Assembly (NCBI RefSeq): GCF_027887165.1
Contig: NC_077227.1
Location: 447,206,462 to 447,270,461, forward strand
Direction: 5' to 3'
Length of the DNA stretch: 64,000 nucleotides
Source: Monodelphis domestica
Lineage: Eukaryota > Chordata > Mammalia > Didelphimorphia > Didelphidae
The notes beneath the pieces are model-generated. The model worked only from the letters and a program-made list of their open reading frames with translations. It did no database searches and was not told the DNA's origin. Shown piece after piece: positions 32,250 to 43,609 of the stretch (within the stretch, counting starts at the first letter, position 1; each line of letters opens with the position of its first letter). Made by a program: the position numbers and the translations under genes.

Positions 32250-32340
32250 AGTCTAGGTAGGCAGGTGATAGAGTAGAGAGAGCACTGAACTGAGATCAGA
32301 AAGACAAGTGTCTAAATCTGGCCTCAGACATGTAGACTGA
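32250..32340 (+). mobile_element. MAR1/MIR head fragment
   Basis: 'aggcaggtgatagagtagag' and 'ctaaatctggcctcagacat'. Cut before the tail. Confidence 0.5.
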
Positions 32341-32410
32341 ATAACATGCAGAGTCGGGCAACAGGGATGGTAGAGGCCTTTGAGATATCACTGTATTGGA
32401 ATTATTTGAA

Positions 32411-32622
32411 GGAAGGGACAATTAAGTAACTCAGTGGATTGAGAGCCAGGCTTCAAGATGGGAAGTCCTGGGTTCAAATCTGGTCTCAGACACTTCCTAG
32501 CTGTGTGACCCTGGGCAAGTCACTAAACCCCAATTGCCTAGCCCTTACTACTCCCTGCCTTGGAACTGATGCTTAGGATTGACTCCAAGAAAAAAAGGCG
32601 AGAGTTAAAAAAAAAACAAAAC
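32411..32622 (+). mobile_element. SINE1/WSINE1-type SINE
   Basis: 'tcctgggttcaaatctggtc', 'gtgaccctgggcaagtcact', 'ggaactgatgcttaggattg', then an A9 tail. Confidence 0.88.
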
Positions 32623-32844
32623 TATCATGGAAGATTTGCTCTTCTTGGCCCCAGAATGTGCACCTGAGAGTGGATAGAAGTTGCAAAAAAGAATATTTAG
32701 GCTTCATATAAGGAAAGAATTTTTTTTTCTAAAAATAGATCTATCCAAAAATGTAACCACACTGATTCAGAAAGCAATAGTTTCCCCATTCAGGATATTT
32801 TTATGTAAATGCAAGATGATCATTTGTCAGAGATGTTGTAGAAA

Positions 32845-33095
32845 GCAACTAGGGTGGCATAGTAGATGGAACACTGGATTTGGGTCCAGGAATACTGGTC
32901 TTAAAATCCTGCCACATTTTTTATTAGCTCTGTGACTCTGGGCAAATGACTTAATCTCTCTTGGCCTTGGTGTCCTCATCTATAAAATGGGAATAATGAT
33001 AGCCATTACCTCATAGGATTGTTGTGAAGTTAAAGTGAGAAAAAAATTATAAAGCATTTTGTAAAGCCAGGAGGACTATTTAAATGCTAGGGATA
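32845..33095 (+). mobile_element. MIR/THER SINE, near full length
   Basis: 'ggcatagtagatggaacact', 'agctctgtgactctgggcaa', 'cctcataggattgttgtgaa', tail 'aaagcattttgtaaagcc'. Confidence 0.78.
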
Positions 33096-33149
33096 GAAAA
33101 TATTCTTGTTCAAGTATAGGTGGACTGTAAAGTCTCTTCTATTTCTGAG

Positions 33150-33480
33150 ACTTCTCTCTGTTCACTTGTCTGTAAAATAGTGATAGTGATGTTTATACTC
33201 TTGAAGGAACTTGGAAAACCTTTAAGAGCTACTGAAATGCAAGTTGTTGTTTGTTATTTTGATAACTCTTCCAAGAGAGATTGCATTTAATATAATGGAT
33301 AGAGTGTAAAATGTAACTCAGAAGATCTGGGCTTGAATCCTGTTTCTTCTCCTTACTACCTAGGTGACACTGGGCCAGGTAATTAAGCTCCTTGGGCTAC
33401 CATTTCCTCCTCTGTGAAACAAGAGAATTGGGTGAGATAAGTTTTGAGGTCCCTTCTAGCTCCGACATTCTTTTAGCTTC
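33150..33480 (+). mobile_element. Two MIR copies
   Basis: A 3' tail at 33150-33260 and a near-complete copy at 33285-33480 ('agatctgggcttgaatcctg', 'atttcctcctctgtgaaaca'). Confidence 0.62.
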
Positions 33481-33634
33481 TAATCATTGGATGTAAAGGG
33501 CAATTGTTTCTTAAGGGTCCCTACCTACTTTAATGCCAAACTGTCTATAGACTAGCACCTAAGCACAGGGAGAGAACGGCTGGCCAAAGGATTCCTTTTA
33601 TGACTTTTCCTGTCATGTGGAATAGCCTCTTGTC

Positions 33635-33805
33635 TAATCATACAGTACACTAGATTTGAAATCAAAGATTCTTCAGCCAACTCCTGACTCTGCTACTTGC
33701 TAACTATGTGACCTCAGATAAGACATTTCCCCTCTCTGGACCTCAGTTTCCCCATCTGTAAAATAAAGATTTCCCTGGGGAATAGGACTAGATAATCTAA
33801 TAATA
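33635..33805 (+). mobile_element. MIR SINE
   Basis: 'ttgctaactatgtgacctca', 'ctcagtttccccatctgtaa'. Confidence 0.72.
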
Positions 33806-33914
33806 CCCATGAAACTTGGACCTTTACACCTAACCTTTTCAAAGCTTTTTTCCAATATAGGGATTTCTTAGAGTGGATCCTTGCCTGTTCTTGGTGTTGC
33901 CTGGGATTCAAAAT

Positions 33915-34275
33915 ATAACAGGTAGCATGGGGTAGTAGAAAGAGCTCTTGACTTGGATTCAAAGGACCTGGTTCCACGTTTTATGTGATAGTGGGCTTTT
34001 TACAGAATGATTATGGCCATTGATCTCTAAATATTTTTTTTAAGTCTTTACCTTCTGTCAGAATCAATACTCAGTATCAATTTTAAGAGAGAAGAGCAAA
34101 AATGGCTAGGCAATTGGGTTGAGTGACTGGTCTAATATCAAATAGCTAAAAAGTGTCTGAGGTAGGATTTGAACCCAAGTCTTCCCTACTTTAGACCTGA
34201 TGCTCCATCCAATACGTGCATGCAGCTGCCCCTGTAAGGTCCTTCTTAGCTCTCAATCTATAAACCTATTATCCT
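33915..34275 (+). mobile_element. MIR SINE split by a SINE1
   Basis: 'agctcttgacttggattcaa' before, and 'aaggtccttcttagctctca' after, the SINE at 34030-34232. Confidence 0.6.
34030..34232 (-). mobile_element. SINE1/WSINE1-type SINE
   Basis: 'tctgtcagaatcaatactca' and 'aggatttgaacccaagtctt', end 'atgcagctgcccc'. More diverged than its neighbours. Confidence 0.8.
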
Positions 34276-35311
34276 CTGATCCATTGGGTCTCTGGTACTT
34301 ATTGCGCCTCTATAATAGGCTCAGATGAAACAAGAATCCCTCATCTGGGATATGTTTCCTAGGACAAAATACGGCCCCCTCCCCCCAACCAAGTACTTGG
34401 CCCATAGTAGGCCTTTGTAGCAGAGTACACTGAATAGTGATGTGGTATCCAGCAGCAATCTCCAGACTTCAGAGCCCTACACTAATGGCGGGGGCAGGTT
34501 CTCTTCTTTACACTTCAGTGCTTCTCCCAGGCGCGAGAGAAAAGCCCATCAGTGTTGTTGTACATTATTCTAGAAATCTGCTCTTGAATTGCAGTCATAA
34601 CTCCCGGTAACAACTTGCTCCTGCAATCAGCAATCTTTTCTGGGCCTATTTTGGGCATTTGATTATTGCCTGACTAATAATAGGTGCTCATTTTGTCAAA
34701 GAACAGACTGGAGGATATAGTATAAATTGTAGTGTATAATTGTTCAGTGACTGCCATTGAAAATTTCTAGTTACTACAGTAAGAAAGCCTCTCTCTCCAG
34801 TATGAGCAGTTATTTGCTCATGTAATAATAATTAAGGCTGTGGGAATGAAGAGGAACCCACCCGGGGAGCAAGCTCACTCAAATAGGAAAGAAAAAAAAG
34901 TCCTCCAACACATAGTGAGCCTTTCACTCTGCCGAGGAAAGAGGGAACTGAAAAGAAGCCAGGAACAACTCACGATGGGCTAGAGCCCACTAGAAAGGGA
35001 ACTGGAGAAGCTGGTGCTAATTGGCCTCATTCTTCAATACCGTGCCCACTGCTTACAGAGAGTTAAAAGGGCTGGTGGCAGCAGCAGTCCAGCTAGGAAT
35101 AAACACTTGGCTTGGTTTTCCATCTTGCCTGTAGTTCAGAGAATTATAGTTGGATCCCTGGGCCTGCATTGTATGTGGGAGGTGGGGGTAGGGAGAGAGG
35201 CAGAGATTTTACTAGTGCTGTTGAGACCTAAACCTTCCATCCACTCTGTCTTCTGCTCCCTGAGATTCACACAAAAGCAAGCCCAGGGAAAATTCTGAAT
35301 CTCTAGGGAAA
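34276..35311. other. Repeat-free block, candidate conserved noncoding element
   Basis: Bases 34430-34830 mix CpG-bearing text ('ctcccaggcgcgagagaaaa') with AT-rich homeodomain-like words ('catttgattattgcctgact', 'tgtaataataattaaggctg'). The remaining right part has no clear character. No repeat anchor. Confidence 0.4.
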
Positions 35312-35570
35312 AGGAAAGTTCTTGGTTTGGGGCCCACAGACTCCTAAGGGCTCTGGGGTTCACAGATCCCAGAGGATAGATTTCAGGGGAACTATGGACC
35401 TGGATGGGAAAAATAGATCATCTTCACTAGACTGAAACTGAAATTTAGTATTTCATTCCATAATGAATTCTTTAAAATTCTGAGGCGTCCTGTTTATTTG
35501 TTTGTTTGTTTTTTGTTTTGTTTTTACCAAACTACCAACAGGGTCCATGACATCAAAAGATTAGGCAGTC
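35312..35570. mobile_element. hAT-like MITE fragment
   Basis: 'ggggttcacagatcccagag', 'aactgaaatttagtatttca' and 'agggtccatgacatcaaaag' match the longer form of the MITE family at 6045-6248. The end inverted repeats are lost, and a T/GTTT-rich patch (35493-35525) interrupts it. Confidence 0.5.
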
Positions 35571-35749
35571 CTTCTCTAGGGTTATTAGACAGTGTCCAGA
35601 TTTCTTCTTGCTGAGGATCCATAGCAGGAGAAGCTAGACCAGAAGGACTCATTATGAAGGGAAATGCCTCTGATAGAAGCAAAAACATAAACTCTCAGCC
35701 AAACCACAGAGACTGGTCCTTTAATGATTTGAGCAGCTATTAAGTTTGT

Positions 35750-35985
35750 AAGCTTAAGGCTGAGTGATGTAGTGGAAAAGTATTGGACTTGGAGGCCAGG
35801 GATCTGGATTCAAGGTCAACCTCTAGTACCTATTATCTAGGGGTCTATGGGCAAGTCACATGATCTTTCTGAGTTTTAGGTTTTATATTTATAAATACAT
35901 GCCGAGGATTATGTATTCTACCTCATCTCATAAGATGGTTCTGAAGAAAGCACTTTCTAAAATATGAAGTACTTAAGAAATGTGA
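35750..35985 (+). mobile_element. MIR/THER SINE
   Basis: 'attggacttggaggccaggg', 'atgggcaagtcacatgatct', and the 3' end 'atgtgagttatcattgta'. Confidence 0.7.
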
Positions 35986-36350
35986 GTTATCATTGTAATT
36001 CATTTTGTCCCCATCTTCTCTGATGGGGTTGAGATAGAAATCGTCTTGGGTTAAATTGTTGTTCTGCTATCATCCTTTTAAATTTAATATTCTGTAAACT
36101 ATTATTTAGGTGGATAAAATGGCTCTGGGCTAAAGGTTCACTGAAACCATCCATGAAAAACAAACAAACAAACAAACAAATGGGATGATGGGGATGACAT
36201 ATATTTCATCCTGTTCCCATATTAACTTGATTTCTTCTGGTAGGTCTTTATATTTTGCCATATTTTTGATTTGTGTAGCTTAAAGATTATTAGTATTTGG
36301 CAGCCTTTATAAACATTATGTGTATATAGAAACATTATGAACATTTGTAG
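35986..36350. other. No recognised feature
   Basis: Contains a (CAAA)n at 36160-36179. 'tcttctggtaggtctttata' may be LINE-derived but is not assigned. Confidence 0.3.
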
Positions 36351-36362
36351 GTTTTTATTGAT

Positions 36363-37253
36363 TGCAGAGTTACAAATTAAAACAACTGAAGGTTCCACTT
36401 CAATTGAACAGATAAGCTAATATGATAGAAAATGAAAATGACAAATGTTGGAGAAGATAGGAGGAAATTGGTACACTAATCCACAGTTAACAGAGCTATG
36501 AACTGATTGAACCATTCTGGAGAGCAATTTGAAACTATGCTCAATGAGACATAAAACTGTATATATCCTTTGACCTAGCAATTCCCTTATTAGGTCTGTA
36601 TACCAAAGAAAAAAATTTTTAAAGAAAAAGGACCTATATGTACAAAATATTTATAGCCTCTTTTTTGTGGTGGCAAAGGATTAGAAATTGAGAGGATGCC
36701 CATGAATTGGGAAATGTGTGAACAAATTGTGATATATGATTGTAATGGAATACTACTTTACAATAAGAAATGACAAGCAGGATAATTTCAGAAAAATATG
36801 GAAAGATTTACATGAACTGATACAAAGTAAGTGAGAAGAACCAATAGAACATTATACACAGCAATAGCAATATTGTATAATGACCATCTGTGAATGACAG
36901 TAATTCTTACCAATACAATAATTTAAGACAATTCCAAAGGACTTATGATGAAAAATGCTATCCACCTACAGAGAAAGAACAAATAGAGTCAATGCAGATT
37001 ATAGCATATTTTTAATGAAACTTTATTTTTCCTTTTTTTCTGGTCTGTGTTTTCTTTCACAATATGACTAACATTGAAATATATTTTGTGTAACTGCATA
37101 CGTACAACACATATCAAATTGCTTATCTTCTCTTTGAGTAGGAAGGAGAGGAAGGGAAGGAATGAGTGAATTTGGAACTCAATATTTATAAACAAATGTT
37201 AAAAACTATTTTTACATGTAATTGGAAAAAACAAAATATTTAAAAATTCTTAT
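36363..37253 (+). mobile_element. L1 LINE 3' end, 5'-truncated
   Basis: 'ttgaaccattctggagagca', 'gtaatggaatactactttac', 'gaaaaatgctatccacctac', 'ggaaggaatgagtgaatttg', then an A-rich tail. Flanked by GTTTTTATTGAT (36351-36362) and GTTTTTATAGAT (37254-37265), a likely 12-bp target duplication with one mismatch. Confidence 0.88.
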
Positions 37254-37265
37254 GTTTTTATAGAT

Positions 37266-37940
37266 CAATGCTATGTCTTGACAATTGTGGATAATAGTTC
37301 TTTCTGTATTTAACAGTTCAGTTACAGTAATTTACTTTTTGAATTCTCAAGAACATTTTTGAGTTCTGGATTGTCATGTGAGGATGTTGAGTGTTAGTTT
37401 ATGGAAGACAGCACAATTATAATGTATAATTCTAGCTATCAGCTCACACCCTCCTAGGTATTTGGTAGGCACTAAATGTGTGCAGCCTATAGTGATGTAT
37501 GTCATCTATAATTTTTATCATTTCCTTGCATAATCTGCAGTGATAAGATATGTCTGTACTTCTTATAGATAACCCTTCTTGTATTTTATGGTGGTGATCA
37601 TCTGTTGCTGATTTGTCATCGTTAAACACCCCCACTTCTACAAATCTGCATGACTCAACCATTTGCTTGACTCTTTGATGACACGAGATTTGTTGAGTTA
37701 ATGAGGATATGATTGGAGGACAACCTTTTGTTTCCATTCAAGAATCTTTATTATTTCATAAGTTCTATCCAGAGGTAAACCTTTTTCAGGTACATTGAAC
37801 AAATCCTGTGGTATATACCTATTAACAGCCTTTATTATTACAAAAGAGCTTTGAGAATTGATTGAAATGCAGGCATTTGTAGTTCACCCCTTATAACCCT
37901 GAAAGTGACTTAGACTATTAAAATCTTAGACTCATACAGG
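37266..37940 (-). mobile_element. Degenerate non-LTR retrotransposon, C-terminal part
   Basis: On the minus strand 37444-37737 gives a 97-codon frame. It contains SYHCRLCKEMIKIIDDIHH, which resembles the CRLC..E(T)I.HI zinc-knuckle region near the C terminus of some non-LTR retrotransposon polyproteins. Downstream in another frame (about 37270-37320) there is a stretch like RTIIHN..DI, the next conserved block of such proteins. Frames are broken. The family is not assigned and is not like the L1 or L2 copies here. Confidence 0.45.
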
Positions 37941-38655
37941 GGATTTGATATCTTAGAGTTTAAAAAGATGCATATAGTCTTTGAGGAAGCAGATTGGCAG
38001 GAAATAATGAGAAGGTGATATCCTCAGCCCTGTCTTGAAAGTACTGACAGCTTAAGGACAGTAACTGATAGGAGAAACTGAAAGGATGTCAGGGATATGG
38101 TGAAGAATATGGATATTAAGGTTAGCCATAGGATCTGTGTAAGCATCTAAGAACAGAAGACTTGGGATAGAGCTACCAGATGAACTAACCTCTTCAAAGT
38201 CTTATCTCTTGCCAACTTTCTCTCTTTTGCACTGTCCAGTAAAAGACACCATAATATACTGACCTTGCTTCAAATATAAAGAAGCCAAGGAATATCTGGA
38301 GATTAAAAAAAATTAAATTAGGACAAAGAGCCAAATATTTGTCTGAATGGTAGGAATTTTCCTAACTGGGAGCTCTGAGCTTTTGTAATTGTATGACTAT
38401 ATTTTATCCAGTATAAAATCCATAAAAATAGCAGAGGAGGGGACACATGGCCTTGAAGACAATCATACTGTCCCTATACCAAAAATTGAGTTAATTGTTA
38501 TAATAGGGTATGACTGGTCATTGTGTAGAAGAAGCTTGTCTCTTTGGATGTCTGCTCTGTAGGACAAAGCCCCATCTGCAATATACATAATGACCACAAC
38601 AATATAAATGAAAAAAAACAACAATGAAACTGAATGTGGTAAAATTATAATGACC
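37941..38655. other. Unassigned, may continue the degenerate LINE
   Basis: AT-rich, no anchors. On the minus strand this lies upstream of the zinc-knuckle region, where more of the element would be expected. Confidence 0.3.
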
Positions 38656-38659
38656 AGGC

Positions 38660-40560
38660 TTGGTCATAGAGAAAACCTAAAGAAGGTCCTCCTTTTTGTT
38701 AAATTCTTGGCCTTCTTGATCTCACTGCAATATTGATTTTTAAAAACATTTTAATACCATGCAAAACATACTCCCATATTGGTTGTTGTTATAGAAGTAC
38801 ATTAATACAAAACCAAAACCCCAAAATAAAACTGTAAATACACTGATGTGTAAATTTCACTGATGTGAAAGATAGTATGCTTTGATCCACATCTATCTGA
38901 TTTCAACAGTTCTTTCTGTGGAGGTGAATAGCATTCTCCCCCTCATAAGTCTTTCAGCATTATCCCAGATCATTGCATTCCTGAGAGTAGTAAGTTTTCA
39001 CAGCTGATCTTTGTACAATATTGCTGTTGTGTACGGTGTTTCCTGGATCTGTATCAGTTCACGCAGATCTTTCCAGCTTTTTCTGAAACCATCTTGCTTA
39101 TCACTTCTTATAGCACAATAAATTATATCCTATCACCAACATGTACCACAATTTGTTCAGCCATTCTCCAATTGATGGACATCTCCTCAATTTCCAATTC
39201 TTTACCACCACAAAAAGAGCTGCTATAAATATTTTTGTACAAGTAGGTTCTTTCCCTTTTCTATGATCTTTTTGGGATACAGAGCCAGTAGGGGTATAAC
39301 AGTATCAAAAGGTATGCACAGTTTTATAGTCCTTTGAGCATATTTCCAAATTGCCCTCCAGAATAGGTGGATCAATTCCAACTCCACCAACAATGTATTA
39401 GTGTCCCAATTTTGCCACATCCCCTCCAACATTTATCACTTTCCTCTGCTGTCATATTGGCCAATCTGATAGTTGTGAGGTAGTATCTCAGCTCACTGTA
39501 ATATCGTTGATTGTTTTCTTCTCCAGAATATTCTCTCCTCTTCAGGTTTTCCTAATACTGCTCTTTCTGGGTTCTCCCACACATCTGCACCTTTTTCAGT
39601 CTCCTTTGCTGGATCTTTTTTCAGTTCACACCCACCAACCATGACTATCCCTCAAGGATCTATCCTTGGGTTTTTCATCTTTTCCCTTTATGCAGTTTCC
39701 CTTGGTGATCTCATCAGTTCTCATGAATTCAGTTATCATTAACATCCTCTAATAGAATTATCTTGCTCAGAATACCTTCCTAATCTTCAGTCTCACATCA
39801 TGGACATCATAAATTGAATGTACCATAGAATTCTCAAACTCAACATGTCCAAAACAACTCATTGTCTTTCCCCCCAAACCTTTCCTTCTTTCCAAATTCC
39901 CTATTTCATTTAAGGACACTGCTATCTTCTCTTGCACCCTGCGAGTCGTCCTTGGTTCTCACTCACCCCATATATTCAATATGTTGGTGAATCCCAATTG
40001 TGAAATTATCTTCACAATATTCCTCATATGGTTGTCTCTCTTTTTTCCATATGGCTGTCACTGCTATAGGCCTTCATTACTCCATGCTTGAAGTATTGGT
40101 AGAGGTTAGTCTCTTCCTCTTTTGGTTGGTTGATCCCTCTGCCTCAGGTCTCTCCCTCCAGTCCACCCTCCATTCAGCTGCCAAAGTGATCTTCCTAAGT
40201 TATCAGTCTAATTATACCATCTTCACCACCATTCAATAAACTCCAGAATAAATTTTTGTCTGATTTTTAAGGCATATCCAACCCTGTCCCCTCCTACCTC
40301 TTCTTTTCAAGACTCATCTCAAAGCTCACCAACTGCAAGAGGCCTTTCCAGGTCTTCCCCACTGTTTTTGACTTCTCTTTTACTCTACCTTTCTTTTACC
40401 CTGTATGCATCTTGTATGGATATAACGGTTTCTAGTTTTTGTATTGTCCCTCATTGCACTGTTTGCTCCTTAAGAACAGGAAGCTTGTTTTTGTCTCTCT
40501 TTGGATCCCAGCACCTGGCCCACAGCATACACTTATTAAGTGCTTGCTGACCCATTAAAT
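38660..40560 (+). mobile_element. L2 LINE, long 3' part, split by an L1
   Basis: Left of the L1: 'cttcttgatctcactgcaat'. Right of it: 'tcagtctcctttgctggatc', 'caaactcaacatgtccaaaa', 'gtctctccctccagtccacc', 'ccaataaactccagaata'-like text and the 3' end 'gcatacacttattaagtgct'. These run in L2 order from the reverse transcriptase region to the 3' terminus. Frames are broken, so it is inactive. It is among the longest L2 copies in the window. Confidence 0.85.
38734..39491 (-). mobile_element. L1 LINE 3' end nested in L2
   Basis: 'tgtggaggtgaatagcattc', 'ccattctccaattgatggac', 'ggtatgcacagttttatagt', 'caccaacaatgtattagtgt'. It is flanked by CTCACTGCAATAT (38721-38733) and CTCACTGTAATAT (39492-39504), a 13-bp target duplication of L2 sequence with one mismatch. 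Confidence 0.92.
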
Positions 40561-40804
40561 ACTGGCCCTTTCCTTTAGACCAAGTAGCTGACTTTTTACA
40601 CAATGCTTGAAAGTTTGCAAAGCACTTTATACCTACTTTTATAGCAATTCATTGCTGGGACAAGACTTAGGACCTAAATTTTGCTGAATCCCCTGGATAA
40701 AGTAGGAGGAATGGGTTGTTTGGAAGGGGAGATATAGCTTGGAATTTAAGGTACAGCTTTTCTCTAGGGTATCAGCTAAGAACAGCCAAAATTTTTTTTT
40801 GGAT
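40561..40804. other. No clear feature
   Basis: 'gaaagtttgcaaagcacttt' is a MIR 3'-tail word. The rest is unassigned. Confidence 0.3.
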
Positions 40805-41235
40805 TAGGAAGTAAGAAACTGCCAAATTCTGATTCTGCCACTTATTATCTTTATCCAGAAAATGAAGGAGTTGGACAAAATGACCTGTAGTGTCTCTTCC
40901 AGCTCTAATTCTCTGGTCAATTCAGTTTTCCTCTGCCTTGAAGTAGCTCTAATGATAGCACTTAATTACAGCTCCTGTGACCACAGGCAATCCATAAGAC
41001 TTCTCCAGCCCCAGTTTCCATATCTGTAAATGAGAGGACTGGAATAGATGACATCTGATGTCCCTTCTGTTTCTAAGTCTATGATGAATGCACCTTCTTC
41101 TTGCCATGGTTGCCCTGGTGGATCCTAGTCTGTGTGACTTTGGACAAGTCGCAGAAGCAGGGCTACAGTTTTGTCATCTGTAAGAAGAGAGGGTTGGGTT
41201 AAAAGACCTTTCTAGCTTTTAAACTATGCTTCTAT
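40805..41235 (+). mobile_element. Three MIR fragments in tandem
   Basis: 40805-40920 ('ctcttccagctctaattctc'), 40960-41090 ('cagtttccatatctgtaaat') and 41130-41235 ('tgtgactttggacaagtcgc'), all forward and each incomplete. Confidence 0.6.
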
Positions 41236-41789
41236 GAACCCAAGGGTAGCATCTGAAGTCCTGGAGGATGGGCCTCGACCCCAAAGTGGGCTTATTTCCA
41301 AACCAATGAGATAAGGAAATCCCCTTTCTTTTTCCTGATGTGATTTGATCTTCAGACACAAGTAGGAACTGTTTCCTGGCAAGGGACCCCTGTTTCCCCT
41401 CTCCTCTTTCCTCCTACACTGAGCTGACAGCCCTTCCTGGCCCCTGGCCCAGCCATGGCCCATCTTGGCTCCTGCCGGCCTGCAGAGAATGTCTCCTAGG
41501 CTTGCCAGGCAACACAGAAGCAGCAGTATTTAGCTCTCTTGTTCCCTAAGGACTTGGCAACTCTTTCTGACAGGCTGTCCTTCTCTAGCCAGGGTTCTTG
41601 AAGTTGAGGAGATTCCTTCTGTATGCATGTGCAAGGGGCAGAATTGGGAAGTTCCACTTCCAAATTGTGAAGCCAGAAAAGTTCATCTTCAAATATTAAT
41701 CACTTGTTTTTCTAAGTATGCCTGCTGGCCAATGGAGCCATCTCCCCATTCTTTACTTCTATCTATTTTGCAGAAGTTGCAGAATCTTC
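41236..41789. other. No recognisable feature
   Basis: Mixed, GC-richer near 41390-41480. No repeat anchors and no supported exon. Confidence 0.35.
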
Positions 41790-42106
41790 CTAAAATGCAA
41801 CTCTAATGGGATCATTCCCCAGTTTAAATGTCTTCAAAGGTTCCTCATTGCCTACTTGATACAGTGGAAAGAGCACAAGCTCTGGAATCAGAAGACTTGG
41901 GTTCAAATCATACCTTTGACATCTACTACCTGTGTGATTTTGGACAGGTCTCTTGACTTCAGATCCCTCATCCATAATATGAGGGTGTTGAACTAGATAA
42001 TCTTCCTAGATCTAGAAATATGATCCTAGACTCAGTAAAATTCTAACTCCTAAGTATGACTTTCAAAAGCCTAAATCCATGCTTTTGCCTCAGGGCTATT
42101 TTCTTT
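41790..42106 (+). mobile_element. L2 fragment followed by a MIR
   Basis: 41790-41850 is L2-like ('cccagtttaaatgtcttcaa'). 41850-42030 is MIR ('gagcacaagctctggaatca', 'ttgggttcaaatcatacctt'). L2-like text may resume after it. Confidence 0.55.
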
Positions 42107-42279
42107 TTTTTTTATCTTACTTCTGTCTTAAAAAACAATACTAAATATTGGTTCCAAAGCATAAGAGCGATGATTTGCCCAATAAAACACAGCTATGAAG
42201 TGTCTGATACCAGTTTTGAACCTGGGACCTCTCTCCTCCTAGCCTGGCTCCCCATCCACTGAGCCACCTCACTTCCCCT
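42107..42279 (-). mobile_element. SINE1/WSINE1-type SINE
   Basis: 'taaatattggttccaaagca', 'atttgcccaataaaacacag', 'cactgagccacctcacttcc'. The CORE block is shortened. Confidence 0.8.
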
Positions 42280-42551
42280 GTCCCAGATTATTTTTCCAGA
42301 TTCATTTCTCCCTTTACATATCCCATGTCATAATGAAATCCATTCATAATTTCCTATCTCTGGAACTGTGTCCACAGAATTCCCCACAACAATAAAATGT
42401 ATGTAGGAAGCACCTGATGTGTAATGTATACTGTAATTAGGTAATGGGGAAAATACAAAGTTTAAGTAAAATAGTTAGTCCCTATATGTTAAAGGGATAA
42501 TACTCCAAACATAAGCAACTATGTTTTTGTTTGCTTGTTTGAAACTTAGAT

Positions 42552-42558
<7 letters not shown>
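42280..42558. other. No clear feature
   Basis: May include remnants of L2. No coding or RNA signal. Confidence 0.3.
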
Positions 42559-42605
<47 letters not shown>

Positions 42606-42763
42606 GTCTTTCTCTCTGTCTCTGTCTCTTCCCCTACCCTCTCTCTCTCCCTCCCTTCCCCCTTTCTCTGTCTATCTGTCTGTCTGTCTGCCTCTGCCTG
42701 TCTGTGTCTCTGTCTCTTTCTGTCTCTCCCCCTCCTTCCCTTCCCCCTCCCCCCCCTCTCTCT
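42559..42763. repeat. (CT)n and pyrimidine-rich tract
   Basis: Pure CT to about 42598, then CTGT/CTCT/CCTC mixture ending in C-rich runs. It abuts the 7SL-like pseudogene on its 3' side (minus strand), where an A-tail would be expected. Confidence 0.92.
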
Positions 42764-43048
42764 CCCAGGCTGTAAGTGGGGTGGCAATTCAGAGGCCTCA
42801 TTCTACTGTGGACCACCACAGAAACTTTGACCTGCTCCACTACCAACGTAGTCTTGTTCTTTTCCAATCTGGGCCATCTGGTGCCTTGTCTCACTCACCT
42901 CATCCTCAAAAGAGCTCAGCCTGTTGGTGTTGAACTTGGACTGGCTGCTAGATAGACTGAGCCAGCTGTAGCTCAGAACCTCACATGGTCTACCAGCCTA
43001 AGCCTCTCCCATCAGCAAGGATTATAAACATGAGCCATCATGCTGACA
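42764..43048 (-). pseudogene. 7SL (SRP) RNA retropseudogene, decayed
   Basis: On the minus strand this aligns end to end with vertebrate 7SL RNA as I remember it. The 3' Alu domain is at 42764-42850, including an exact complement block TTTGACCTGCTCC at 42836-42848. The S domain follows, with TGTTGGTGTTGAACTTGG at 42922-42939 against 7SL 'atattgatgccgaactta'. The 5' Alu domain is at about 42960-43048, with 'agctgtagctcagaacct' and 'attataaacatgagccatca', the counterpart of 'ggactacaggcacgcgccac'. Length of about 285 agrees with 7SL (about 300). Presence of the S domain shows it is 7SL, not an Alu-like SINE. Divergence is high, so a working SRP RNA is unlikely. Confidence 0.75.
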
Positions 43049-43609
43049 GCAACTTTAATATACAATATAGCATCATATTACCAGAATATTGAGATTTGGA
43101 GAAAACAAAGCATTACATGAAGTCCAAAGGTTAAGGCCAGCACCAGTTGAGCTTTTCACAATTGGGCTTTTCACAGACCAGGGAATCTTGGTCTAATTTA
43201 GTCTAAGACCACTGTGAACTTCTTGCCATGGACTCAAAGATATGCTCCTTGGAGATGCTGCCTGTTCTTTCCTGGACCTTCTCTGTTCCTTCTGTGTCTT
43301 ACTTTAGAACTGTTAGTTTTAGCCCAAGCATGAGGAAATTGAAGGACTGGACCTGACAGGAGAGAGTCATTGGTTGTCTTTAGCTTTTCTCCCTTCTGCT
43401 TTTCATTCTCCTTTTATCTCCTTGCTCCTCTGTATCTCATCCCTCAGTCCCCCCCCCCCCTCCTCATATTTCTATTTCCTTCAGCAGCCTCTCAGTCCTT
43501 TTAGAAGCCATAGAACCTTTTTTTTGGGTCCTTCTCTTAAAAATGGCAAATAATAGAGCCAATATATATAAATACAATTGACTTTTTAAAAATAGGCAAG
43601 GATTCAAGA
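43049..43609. other. No recognisable feature
   Basis: Includes a C11 run at about 43447. No repeat anchors. Confidence 0.35.

Noticed and set aside
42482..42894. Arg/Glu-rich minus-strand frames
   Set aside because: They derive from the (CT)n tract and the 7SL-like pseudogene.
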